A stretch of DNA of 9,999 nt from Bradyrhizobium sp. GTDB lineage: Bacteria; Pseudomonadota; Alphaproteobacteria; Rhizobiales; Xanthobacteraceae. Positions within the stretch are counted from its first letter, which is position 1, and every line of letters starts with the position of its first letter. Made by a program: the position numbers and the translations under genes. The stretch covers positions 1-9,999 of the forward strand of contig JAICIT010000052.1 in assembly GCA_025960445.1 (NCBI GenBank). The letters run 5' to 3'. The notes below the pieces were generated by a model. The model was not told the DNA's origin. It saw only the letters and a list, made by a program, of their open reading frames with translations, and ran no database searches. This document shows positions 1 through 6,382 of the stretch, in pieces.

Positions 1-528
1 ATCCGCTGGAGCTATGGTCACGAGACCATCCCGCGGCACCTGCGCGACGTCATCATCACCGAGTACGGTGTCGCCCAGCTCAGGGGAAAATCCGATGCCG
101 AGGTGATTGCCGCGATGCTGCAGGTCGCGGATTCGCATTTCCAGGAGGAACTTGCGCGCGAGGCCAAGGATGCAGGCAAACTGCCGAAGAACTTTGAAGT
201 TCCGGCGGCGTACCGCGACAACTATTCCGATCGTATCGCGCGCGCGCTAAAGCCGGCGCGCGCCGCGGGCCTGTTACCCTCGTTCCCGTTCGGGACCGAT
301 TTCACCGAGGTCGAGCAGCGGCTTATTCCAGCGTTGCAACTCCTGCAGGAGGCGCAACGGACGCGAAGTATGCTGGCTCGACTATTTTGGCAGGGACTGA
401 CGCGCGCGCCGGATGCTGATGACCGAGCATGCCTGGCGCGGCTCGGTCTTGATCGGCCCTCGACATGGTCGGAACGGACCTACCGGACGCTGGTCAGCGC
501 GGCCCTGGCGAGCAGCCGGAAAGCATGA
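1..528 (+). CDS. Acetyl-CoA hydrolase/transferase family protein, 3' end (5' truncated by window)
   Basis: The reading frame is open from the first base to a TGA at 526-528, giving 175 C-terminal residues. The start and the catalytic region lie outside the window. Near the left edge the frame reads ITEYGVAQLRGKSDAEVI, a signature of the C-terminal domain of acetyl-CoA hydrolases/CoA-transferases, enzymes that cleave acyl-CoA or move CoA between carboxylic acids in the cytoplasm. After it comes an extra helical tail with ERIARAL-like and FPFGTDFTEVEQRLIPALQ segments, which I recall from the long (about 600 residue) rhizobial members rather than the short form. The gene converges on the enoyl-CoA hydratase gene, with 55 bp between the stops and no clear terminator. 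The exact substrate cannot be read from this fragment. The family call is fairly secure; acetate, propionate and hydroxybutyrate are all possible substrates. Confidence 0.85.
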   Translation: MRWSYGHETIPRHLRDVIITEYGVAQLRGKSDAEVIAAMLQVADSHFQEELAREAKDAGKLPKNFEVPAAYRDNYSDRIARALKPARAAGLLPSFPFGTDFTEVEQRLIPALQLLQEAQRTRSMLARLFWQGLTRAPDADDRACLARLGLDRPSTWSERTYRTLVSAALASSRKA

Positions 529-583
529 GGCCGCTCTCCATCCGTCCTGTGCCCGGATTCGCGCCTGGCTGGCTGCGCACGAG

Positions 584-1363
584 CTACCTGTTCTTGTTGA
601 CCGGTTTCCGCTTTTCGATGAACGCCGCCATGCCTTCGGAGCGATCCTCCAGCGCGAACGTCGAATGAAACAGGTCGCGCTCGACCTCCAGTCCTTCCGA
701 GAGCGGCGTCTCAAATGCGCGGTTGATGGCGCTCTTGGCCATCTCCGCGGCGGGACGCGACATCGACGCAATTTTTTCCGCGGCAGCCAGCGCTTCGTCC
801 ATCAATTTGTCGGCGGGCACAACGCGGCTCACCAGCCCCGAACGCTCTGCCTCGGCGGCATCCATCATGCGTCCGGTCAGGCACAGGTCCATCGCTTTGG
901 ACTTGCCGATTGCGCGCGTCAGCCGCTGGGTTCCGCCGATACCGGGTATGGTGCCCAGAGTAATTTCGGGCTGGCCGAATTTCGCAGTCTCGGCAGCGAT
1001 GATGATATCGCACATCATCGCCAGCTCGCAGCCGCCGCCAAGTGCGTATCCACTAACAGCAGCGACGGTCGGCTTACGGCAACGGGCGATGCGATCGCCG
1101 CCAATTGAAGCGAAATCGCTGGAGAAAATGTCGATGAACGTCTTCGGCTGCATTTCCTTGATGTCGGCACCGGCGGCGAAAGCCTTTTCGCTACCAGCAA
1201 CCAGAATGCATCCAATTTTGTCATCGTTTTCCAGAGCGTCGACGGCCGTGGCGATCTCTTTGAACACGCCAAAGGAGAGCGCATTGAGCATCTTCGGGCG
1301 GTTCAGCGTAATGATGCCGACTTGGCCTTTGGTTTCGACAATAATGTATTCGAACGTGCTCAT
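584..1363 (-). CDS. Enoyl-CoA hydratase (crotonase family)
   Basis: A complete 259-residue crotonase, the normal length for short-chain enoyl-CoA hydratase, which adds water to trans-2-enoyl-CoA in beta-oxidation. The oxyanion-hole segment [11 protein letters not shown] is at about residues 62-71 and the second one, [13 protein letters not shown], at about 107-119. The two catalytic acids are present: Glu113 in GGGCEL and Glu133 in [12 protein letters not shown]. They are 20 residues apart, as in the rat enzyme (Glu144/Glu164), so hydratase activity is expected rather than isomerase or ligase activity. The start is the ATG at 1363 (MSTFEY). It has a GGAG 5 nt upstream, whereas an in-frame GTG at 1369 would abut the GGAG. 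A perfect palindrome 77 bp upstream may be an operator. The neighbouring CoA-transferase gene supports an acyl-CoA role. Chain-length preference cannot be told. Confidence 0.93.
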   Translation of the reverse strand: MSTFEYIIVETKGQVGIITLNRPKMLNALSFGVFKEIATAVDALENDDKIGCILVAGSEKAFAAGADIKEMQPKTFIDIFSSDFASIGGDRIARCRKPTVAAVSGYALGGGCELAMMCDIIIAAETAKFGQPEITLGTIPGIGGTQRLTRAIGKSKAMDLCLTGRMMDAAEAERSGLVSRVVPADKLMDEALAAAEKIASMSRPAAEMAKSAINRAFETPLSEGLEVERDLFHSTFALEDRSEGMAAFIEKRKPVNKNR

Positions 1364-1439
1364 GTTCACTCCGCGCCTGATTTCGGGCCAATTTGCCCGC
1401 TGACGGGGTGGTCATCAAGTGCACTGATGAGGAGCGCAG

Positions 1440-1461
1440 ATGCGTTCACTCGTGAACGCAT
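1440..1461. promoter_or_regulatory. Perfect 10+10 bp palindrome, candidate repressor operator
   Basis: The arms ATGCGTTCAC (1440-1449) and GTGAACGCAT (1452-1461) are exact reverse complements around a 2-nt centre. The site lies 28 bp past the stop of the upstream hypothetical gene and 77 bp before the hydratase start, both read leftwards. There is no T-run after it on the minus strand and the loop is too small for a good intrinsic terminator, so an operator is more likely. The size and symmetry suit a TetR-family dimer, a class that often controls beta-oxidation genes. No regulator gene is in the window, so the family is inferred. Confidence 0.5.
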
Positions 1462-1489
1462 GCGTTGCGGTCGGTGATTAGAAAGCTGC

Positions 1490-2116
1490 TTACGTCATAA
1501 ACATGCGCGCAGCGGAGGCCATCGTCAGCAGCGCTCCAAATCCGATGAATATCTTCCCGATTAGCGACGTCTGGTCCCAGGCAGAACCGCCCTTCGAGAC
1601 GGCGAGAGATGACGCAGGCGGTGTCGCGATATCAGCGGCGGCCATCGCGAGGGGCGCCGCGGGAGCAACGCTGGCAGGCGGAGAACTCGGTTGCAGCGCC
1701 CGGTCGAGATCGTTCAGCTGATCCGCCGCGACGATCTGAGTATCGGGCTGGGGCTGAGCCGCGGCCATGAGGATGTCGGCTGCGCGGGCGGACATGGCCT
1801 TGGCGGCATTGCCGGTTGGTGTTTCGGCATATTGCGCATTGGCGTTTGCGACGAAGGCCGGGATGGCGGAACGCTCGCCCTGGCCGGCCGCATTCGCGTT
1901 CCGCTCGGCGTCCGCCTTGGGCGCGATCTTTGCGGAACTATGGGCGGAATGCTTCTTCCGGCGCGGGCTCTGCTTCACCTGTTTGTGGAGCGCAAGCGGG
2001 GCTGCAGTCTCGGCCGTCGACGTGGTGTCCTCGTCAGGCGCCGCTTGCGACGGCCCCGCGAGACAGGCAAGCGCCATCAGGATCAAGGCCGATCGCCAAC
2101 AAAAACGGATACTCAT
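1490..2116 (-). CDS. Hypothetical exported protein with C-terminal membrane anchor
   Basis: 208 residues, family not recognised. The N-terminus is a classic Sec signal peptide: Arg near the start, a hydrophobic run LILMALACLA, then GPSQA with a likely cut after Ala25. The middle (about 26-180) is low complexity, rich in Ala, Pro, Ser, Gln and Asn, with a short basic patch SPRRKKHSAH at about 50-59, and is probably disordered. The end (about 184-205, SLIGKIFIGFGALLTMASAA) is a single hydrophobic helix followed by RMFMT. The likely product is a periplasmic flexible chain tethered at its C-terminus to the inner membrane. The ATG at 2116 has a GGGGAG 8 nt upstream, which supports this start. It is divergent from the first sigma gene. 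Function unknown; an envelope spacer or stress-linked protein is a guess from location only. Confidence 0.75.
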   Translation of the reverse strand: MSIRFCWRSALILMALACLAGPSQAAPDEDTTSTAETAAPLALHKQVKQSPRRKKHSAHSSAKIAPKADAERNANAAGQGERSAIPAFVANANAQYAETPTGNAAKAMSARAADILMAAAQPQPDTQIVAADQLNDLDRALQPSSPPASVAPAAPLAMAAADIATPPASSLAVSKGGSAWDQTSLIGKIFIGFGALLTMASAARMFMT

Positions 2117-2352
2117 TCGGCAATCTCCCCATACGCAAGTTCCCCGCTAAGCGAAATGAGAGCGCTCCACGTGTCCGCAGCACGGCAAAAAAGGGGAATT
2201 TTCGGGCTGCAGCGGACCGAAACTGGGCAGGACAGGCTCCAAATTGGCGCGCCGATCTCGATACGGATGAGGATGCCAGCGGAATGGAACGATGTTATGA
2301 GCCTGACGGCCAATAGGTCGTTCCAGTCTCGGATCAGCTTGGAGAAGGCTGG

Positions 2353-2368
2353 ATCACGACTTCGTGAT
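2353..2368. promoter_or_regulatory. 7+7 bp palindrome upstream of the ECF sigma promoter
   Basis: ATCACGA (2353-2359) and TCGTGAT (2362-2368) are exact reverse complements around CT. The site ends 14 bp before the candidate -35 element at 2383, a position suited to an activator or accessory regulator. ECF genes of this type are usually driven by the sigma factor itself, so a second input would be notable. No matching regulator is in the window. Confidence 0.35.
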
Positions 2369-2382
2369 TGGAAGCCTCGCTC

Positions 2383-2409
2383 GTAACAAACTGAACCTTT
2401 GAGCGAATT
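2383..2409 (+). promoter_or_regulatory. Candidate SigF/EcfF-type autoregulatory promoter (GTAACA-N15-CGAATT)
   Basis: GTAACA at 2383-2388 and CGAATT at 2404-2409, with 15 bp between, resemble the GTAACC ... CGAA promoter I recall for Caulobacter SigF, whose anti-sigma factor NrsF is of the DUF1109 type encoded here. Self-activation is usual for such pairs. A start site about 6-7 nt past the -10 falls at about 2415-2416, on the proposed GTG start codon. The match is good but not perfect, and the spacer is at the short end. Confidence 0.5.
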
Positions 2410-2414
2410 ACACG

Positions 2415-2972
2415 GTGAGAACGCGCGTGCGCGAACGTGAAGACGACTGGACCGCCCTGATGCGGGCGGCCATTTCCGGCGATGGTGCGGCGTATCATCG
2501 TCTGCTCAAGGCGGTTACGCCTGTGCTGCGAGCGGCCGCGAAACGGGGTCTGGCACGGGCGGGGCAACCGGTCGATCAATCCGAGGACATTGTGCAAGAC
2601 ATTTTGTTAGCGGTGCATCTGAAAAGGCATACTTGGGACGCCAATGCACCGTTCGCGCCATGGCTGTTTGCGATTGCGCGCAACAAGCTGATCGATTCCC
2701 TACGGCGGCGCGGTCGCCGCGTCTTTGTGAACATCGACGATTTCGCCGAAGTCCTTCCCGGCGAGGCCGCCCCGGAAACCGCGCCCGCCACCGAAGTCGC
2801 GGCCCAACTTCAGTCGCTGCCGGTGCGCCAGCGCCAGGTATTGCAGTCGATCGCGGTGGAAAGTGCATCGATCAAGGATACCGCGAAAAAATTTGCGATG
2901 AGCGAGGGAGCGGTGCGAGTAGCCCTGCATCGCGGGCTTGCCAGCCTCACGGCCAAGCTGCGGGAGCATTGA
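2415..2972 (+). CDS. ecfF: ECF RNA polymerase sigma factor, EcfF/SigF type
   Basis: 185 residues, the usual size of an ECF sigma factor, which has only sigma2 and sigma4. Region 2 spans about 25-100, with DQSEDIVQDILLAVHLKRHTW (core binding and -10 recognition) and PFAPWLFAIARNKLIDSLRRR. Region 4 spans about 130-183, with LPVRQRQVLQSIAVE and a helix-turn-helix SIKDTAKKFAMSEGAVRVAL. It directs polymerase to stress promoters when released by its partner, encoded 2 bp downstream. The GTG at 2415 has no Shine-Dalgarno; other in-frame options are GTG 2427 and ATG 2460. The last would remove part of a conserved-looking DDWTALMRAAI segment. The symbol rests on the partner's resemblance to Bradyrhizobium OsrA. 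ECF identity is firm; the symbol is an inference. Confidence 0.9.
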   Translation: MRTRVREREDDWTALMRAAISGDGAAYHRLLKAVTPVLRAAAKRGLARAGQPVDQSEDIVQDILLAVHLKRHTWDANAPFAPWLFAIARNKLIDSLRRRGRRVFVNIDDFAEVLPGEAAPETAPATEVAAQLQSLPVRQRQVLQSIAVESASIKDTAKKFAMSEGAVRVALHRGLASLTAKLREH

Positions 2973-2974
2973 GT

Positions 2975-3613
2975 ATGGAAACGGACCAGCTCATCCGAAC
3001 GCTTGCAGCGGATACGCGACAGCGCCCTTGGCCGGTCGGGCTGGTGTTGGCGGTGGCATTGCTTGCTGCCGGGCTGGTTTCGATCGCGATGTTTTCCGCC
3101 GCGCTGGGCGTCCGCCCGGATGTCATGAGCGCGATGCATAACCCGTTCTTCGATCTGAAATTCGTTGTCACGCTAGCGCTGGCGAGTTCGGCCATTGTCG
3201 TCGGTCTGCATCTCTCGCGGCCCGAAGCCACGCTGCGCGGATGGGCATGGCTGCTGCTCATTCCGCTTCTTTTTTTGGCCGGCGGAATTGGATGCGAGAT
3301 GCTGCTGCCTCAACCGGTACCGATGATGACGCGCATGATCGGCAAGAACTGGAGCGTTTGTCTCGTCGCGATTCCGGCATTGTCGCTTCCGCTATTGGCC
3401 GCGGCGCTGATCGGCTTGCGCCATGGCGCGTCAACGCGGCCGGCAGTCACCGGCGCGATCGCGGGGATGTTGTCGGCAGGTCTGGCGGCGACGCTATACG
3501 CGTCTCACTGCACGGACGACTCGCCGCTGTTCGTGGCGACCTGGTATACGATCGGCACGGCGCTGTTGGCCGTCATCGGCGCGGTCGCGGGAGCGCGGGT
3601 ACTGAGATTCTAA
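2975..3613 (+). CDS. osrA: DUF1109 (NrsF/OsrA-type) six-helix membrane anti-sigma factor
   Basis: 212 residues. After a short polar N-terminus (METDQLIRTLAADTRQRPWP) there are six hydrophobic segments at about 20-42, 62-80, 88-110, 126-147, 155-175 and 187-208. This is the architecture of NrsF in Caulobacter and OsrA in Bradyrhizobium, which hold the partner sigma factor at the inner membrane. Two cysteines, Cys129 (KNWSVCLVAIP) and Cys179 (YASHCTDDSP), fall at exactly the positions I recall as needed for reactive-oxygen sensing in OsrA. A third, Cys107, is also present. The ATG at 2975 begins 2 bp after the sigma stop, with GGGAG 8 nt upstream, so the pair is one operon and translation is probably coupled. 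No target genes of the sigma factor are evident in the window. Confidence 0.9.
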   Translation: METDQLIRTLAADTRQRPWPVGLVLAVALLAAGLVSIAMFSAALGVRPDVMSAMHNPFFDLKFVVTLALASSAIVVGLHLSRPEATLRGWAWLLLIPLLFLAGGIGCEMLLPQPVPMMTRMIGKNWSVCLVAIPALSLPLLAAALIGLRHGASTRPAVTGAIAGMLSAGLAATLYASHCTDDSPLFVATWYTIGTALLAVIGAVAGARVLRF

Positions 3614-3686
3614 ATCTCGGCCCCCAACGTTGGATTCGCCATCGGAATCGATTTTGAAGGAGCTCGATTTCGAAGCCGTCGCGCAC

Positions 3687-4802
3687 TCACGCGGACGCGG
3701 CGGGTGAGGTGGTTTGCTGCATCCGATGAAACCGCAACACCTGCTGCGCGGTGGAAGGCCGCAACCGTTCGTAAGTGGCCTTGCATGCATGAAGGTCAGT
3801 CGGCTCAAGCCCGGAGAGCTGGTCACGCATGTTGATGATCGCCCTAACCGTCAACCACGACAGACCCGAGACCTTCGCCAGGATCATCACGCCTTCGGCA
3901 CGGGTTTCGACCATCATGTTCTCGGCGATGGATATCGAAACATTCGCGAGTACCGCGATCGCGGCATTCGCCTCGTCGAACTTGCCGGCATCCGCAAACG
4001 CGGTCACCTGATTCTCATCCAGCCTGCCGTCCTCAAAAAGTGATTTGACCAGCGCGTGCGCGATTGCCGTTTCCCGCGTGATCGCGGAAGGCGCGCAGCG
4101 GGCGCGTCGTATCGCCTCCTGCACCGCGTCCGGCACATTGGCCGCATCTTGCGGGTTGGCGGCTTCAAGCCGCGCGCGGACGGTGGCGGATGCCTTCGCA
4201 AGGAGTCTTAGATAAAGATGCCGGGGAATGGTGGGACGCATGCCTAGGCATGTCGTAAGGTCGTCATCGCCCTCGGCACGGTTGAGCAGACGGGTAAAGC
4301 CGTTTTCTGAGAACTCCGCCCCGGGATTTCGAAGCGTGTTCTGGATTACCTCGTCATCGCCGCGCAGAACCAGCACGTCGGTGACGGCGCCGCTCAAGAC
4401 CCTTCGTTTTGAAATCGCGCTCAAATGCGCTTGGCTCTTGTTGCGCGCAGTCTCGATCAGTGTGTCGTCATCGAGCCGCTCCGATTGAGAAAGCACGGGA
4501 GCTGCGACCTCGATATGATCGTCAAATGCCAGCGCGCGAACGGTAAGCGGAGGCGCGGTATCGATGGGAGCCAGGCGATTCGAAAGGAGCGCCTTCGCCG
4601 AGGTTTCGATGTGCTGGATCAGGCACTGGAAAACGTCATCGAACAGCGCGATCTGTTCGTCAGAAAAATCGACCGCGCCGTTGATGAAAAGATCGGTGAC
4701 GCGGCGCAGGGTTTCGACGCGGCGCGCGACAGGTCCATGCGCGAGCGTGGATTGCAATTCGTCCAGCAGGCCTTCGGTTATAGCAACAGATTTCGAACTC
4801 AT
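3687..4802 (-). CDS. DUF2336 domain-containing protein
   Basis: 371 residues, the typical length of DUF2336 proteins, an alphaproteobacterial family of all-helical, probably HEAT-like repeat proteins of uncertain function. Features that match what I recall include VARRVETLRRVTDLFI near residue 25, the repeat-like stretch DDHIEVAAPVLSQSERLDD at about 93-111, and KSQAHLSAISKRRVLSGAVT after it. There is no signal peptide or membrane segment, so it is cytoplasmic. The ATG at 4802 (MSSKSV) is preferred because AGGA lies 7 nt upstream. The longer frame to 4955 would run into the cyclase gene and adds a poor N-terminus. It lies 58 bp downstream of the cyclase gene on the same strand and is probably co-transcribed with it, which suggests a part in c-di-GMP signalling or its control. 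That role is inferred from position alone. Confidence 0.85.
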   Translation of the reverse strand: MSSKSVAITEGLLDELQSTLAHGPVARRVETLRRVTDLFINGAVDFSDEQIALFDDVFQCLIQHIETSAKALLSNRLAPIDTAPPLTVRALAFDDHIEVAAPVLSQSERLDDDTLIETARNKSQAHLSAISKRRVLSGAVTDVLVLRGDDEVIQNTLRNPGAEFSENGFTRLLNRAEGDDDLTTCLGMRPTIPRHLYLRLLAKASATVRARLEAANPQDAANVPDAVQEAIRRARCAPSAITRETAIAHALVKSLFEDGRLDENQVTAFADAGKFDEANAAIAVLANVSISIAENMMVETRAEGVMILAKVSGLSWLTVRAIINMRDQLSGLEPTDLHACKATYERLRPSTAQQVLRFHRMQQTTSPAASA

Positions 4803-4860
4803 GACTCTATCCTGGAGCATAGCAAACCGGACGATGTCTTCGTCCGGCAAACGGAGATGA

Positions 4861-6102
4861 TCAAGATCGTGCGATGGCGATGCGGTTTCGTCCTCGTTCC
4901 TTGGCTGAGTAGAGCGCCGCGTCGGCGCGAGCGAGAACAGCATCCGGATTCTCATTCGCTGCCAGCGTCGCGATGCCGGCGGAAATCGTCACCTTCAGGC
5001 CAGGCGACAGCGCGCTCCAGTCGAGATCGGCAATGATCGATCGCAAGCGATCGAGGATGCGTGCAGCGCCATCATTTGAAGTATCGGGCAGTACCAGCAG
5101 AAACTCCTCGCCACCATAACGGCCGAACCTGTCGATGTTGCGGATATTGGCGAACAAGGTAATTGCGAACGTCCTGAGTACCTCGTCGCCGGTAGGATGG
5201 CCGTAGGCGTCGTTAATGCGTTTGAACCAGTCGAGATCGATCAGCGCTATCGAGCAAGGTGTGTTGCTGCGGCGCGCACGAGCGACCTCATCCTCCAGCA
5301 TCCGCATGATGCAGCGACGATTGAACGAACCGGTCAACTCATCGAGTTCGGCAAGCTCTTCGATGCGCTTGTTGGCAGCTTTGAGTTCGAAGCTGCGCTT
5401 GTAGAGCATCTTTCGAAGCGAGCTGCCGTAAAGGCCCAAAAACGCACATTGACCAATCGTAAGGACGAAGCAAAGCATCGCCGCAAGGCGTTCCATATCG
5501 GTCTCGACGGGCATGCCGATCGGCATGTGCGTGAGCAGAAATATCGGAGCTAGACTCACCCCGGTGAGAGTCCAGGCGACGGTTGCCTGCGAGGAGGTCA
5601 TCCGCAGCGCGCCGAACTCGAAGATCAGGAAAAGGACACAAAGAAAGGCATAGCCGATTTGCGGCGCCGCCAGCAGGAAGCCAAGCTGGAGCGCGACATG
5701 TCCTCCGACCTGAAACAGAGTGAGGTAGTGATCCTCGAACCTGTCGTTGATGTGTGTTTCGGACAGGAGCAGAAAAACGCCAATCAGACCGATGCCGGAC
5801 AGGAAATAGGCAGCGGGTACGGCGATGGAAATCGTTCCGGCGTAGCAGTAAACCAACAGTACTGATGAGATCAGCGAGCAGCTAACCGCCTGCACACCAA
5901 GCATCTGCCGGCGCTGGCCAACCCGGCGCGCCAACGTGTCGGCAGGCGGAAGCTGGGCGTCAACAACCGCACCAAGTCCCCGAGCCTGAAGCGATGAAGC
6001 CGCGCCGATCATATCCCGCCGCAATGCGATGTAGCCGGGACGAACCTTAGGGAAGAAAGCCTTTAGGTTTCGTATCTTTATCATGTGGCGCGCAGCCACC
6101 AT
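4861..6102 (-). CDS. Membrane-bound diguanylate cyclase (six helices + GGDEF)
   Basis: 413 residues. A soluble N-terminus (1-65) is followed by about six membrane segments (about 70-88, 92-114, 128-147, 149-167, 172-193, 207-226), a short coiled linker (235-253, KRSFELKAANKRIEELAELD), then a GGDEF domain to the end. The active-site loop is GGEEF at 330-334. The metal-site motif IDLDWFKRINDAYGH is at 288-302 and begins with Asp289. The inhibitory I-site RxxD is intact (RNID, 321-324), five residues before the loop as in PleD. So it should make c-di-GMP from two GTP and be product-inhibited. No EAL or HD-GYP domain follows. The sensor ligand is unknown. The ATG at 6102 lacks a clear ribosome binding site; ATG 6084 is an alternative and leaves all domains intact. 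It is divergent from the second sigma gene. Confidence 0.93.
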   Translation of the reverse strand: MVAARHMIKIRNLKAFFPKVRPGYIALRRDMIGAASSLQARGLGAVVDAQLPPADTLARRVGQRRQMLGVQAVSCSLISSVLLVYCYAGTISIAVPAAYFLSGIGLIGVFLLLSETHINDRFEDHYLTLFQVGGHVALQLGFLLAAPQIGYAFLCVLFLIFEFGALRMTSSQATVAWTLTGVSLAPIFLLTHMPIGMPVETDMERLAAMLCFVLTIGQCAFLGLYGSSLRKMLYKRSFELKAANKRIEELAELDELTGSFNRRCIMRMLEDEVARARRSNTPCSIALIDLDWFKRINDAYGHPTGDEVLRTFAITLFANIRNIDRFGRYGGEEFLLVLPDTSNDGAARILDRLRSIIADLDWSALSPGLKVTISAGIATLAANENPDAVLARADAALYSAKERGRNRIAIARS

Positions 6103-6220
6103 TCAGCTTGGCTGCGCGGCCAGTGCTGGCTGCATGAGTTCCGGCCGGCTGCTGGTGGTGTTTTGCCCACTGAAGCGAGTAAGGTCCGCGACCGACGGAT
6201 CAGTCCAGGAAAGCCATTCC

Positions 6221-6232
6221 GTATTATAATAC
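6221..6232. promoter_or_regulatory. 12-bp perfect AT-rich palindrome between divergent cyclase and sigma genes
   Basis: GTATTATAATAC reads the same on both strands and holds a consensus TATAAT on each. It lies 118 bp before the cyclase start and 150 bp before the preferred sigma start. It could be a shared operator or overlapping -10 elements for divergent transcription. At 17-bp spacing I see no good TTGACA-like partner on either strand, which weakens the plain promoter reading. Confidence 0.4.
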
Positions 6233-6382
6233 CCCAATCGCTTTTATCGGATGGGATCGGCTAATGGGCTCCCGGTCGTATTCACCAGATCTGCAACGAG
6301 GCCATGGCAGCAATTTGAAAAATGTCCCTATTCCGATCGAACCAGCCGGCAACCCGATGAGACCAATAGTGCGAGGCAGCCA

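Larger units (their letters stand above)
2117..2414. other. Divergent intergenic region between the exported protein and the first ECF sigma gene
   Basis: 298 bp with no convincing gene. Short open frames in it lack a ribosome binding site and a recognisable protein. It holds an 8-bp inverted repeat TGGAACGA (2285-2292) / TCGTTCCA (2318-2325) with 25 nt between the arms, a tighter palindrome at 2353-2368, and a SigF-type promoter candidate at 2383-2409. The promoter of the leftward gene must also lie here, but I see no clear -10/-35 pair for it. Confidence 0.6.

Noticed and set aside
1364..1369. GTG start two codons upstream of the hydratase ATG
   Set aside because: The GGAG would abut the GTG; spacing fits only the ATG at 1363.
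413..1403. Long plus-strand open frames opposite the enoyl-CoA hydratase (413-1108 and 723-1403)
   Set aside because: They are antisense shadows of a well-conserved crotonase gene in GC-rich DNA, with no domain or ribosome binding site.
2286..2324. GGAAC motifs on both strands as possible EcfG general-stress promoters
   Set aside because: No CGTT-like -10 at 16-17 bp on either strand.
1691..2386. Plus-strand 231-codon frame opposite the exported protein
   Set aside because: Arg/Gly-rich antisense translation. The minus strand has a signal peptide, a ribosome binding site and a terminal membrane helix.
3604..3618. GAGATT-CTA-AATCTC hairpin at the end of the anti-sigma gene
   Set aside because: A 6-bp, AT-rich stem with no T-run; too weak for a terminator.
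4803..4955. 51-residue N-terminal extension of the DUF2336 frame
   Set aside because: It overlaps the end of the cyclase gene, and the ATG at 4802 has a well-spaced AGGA.
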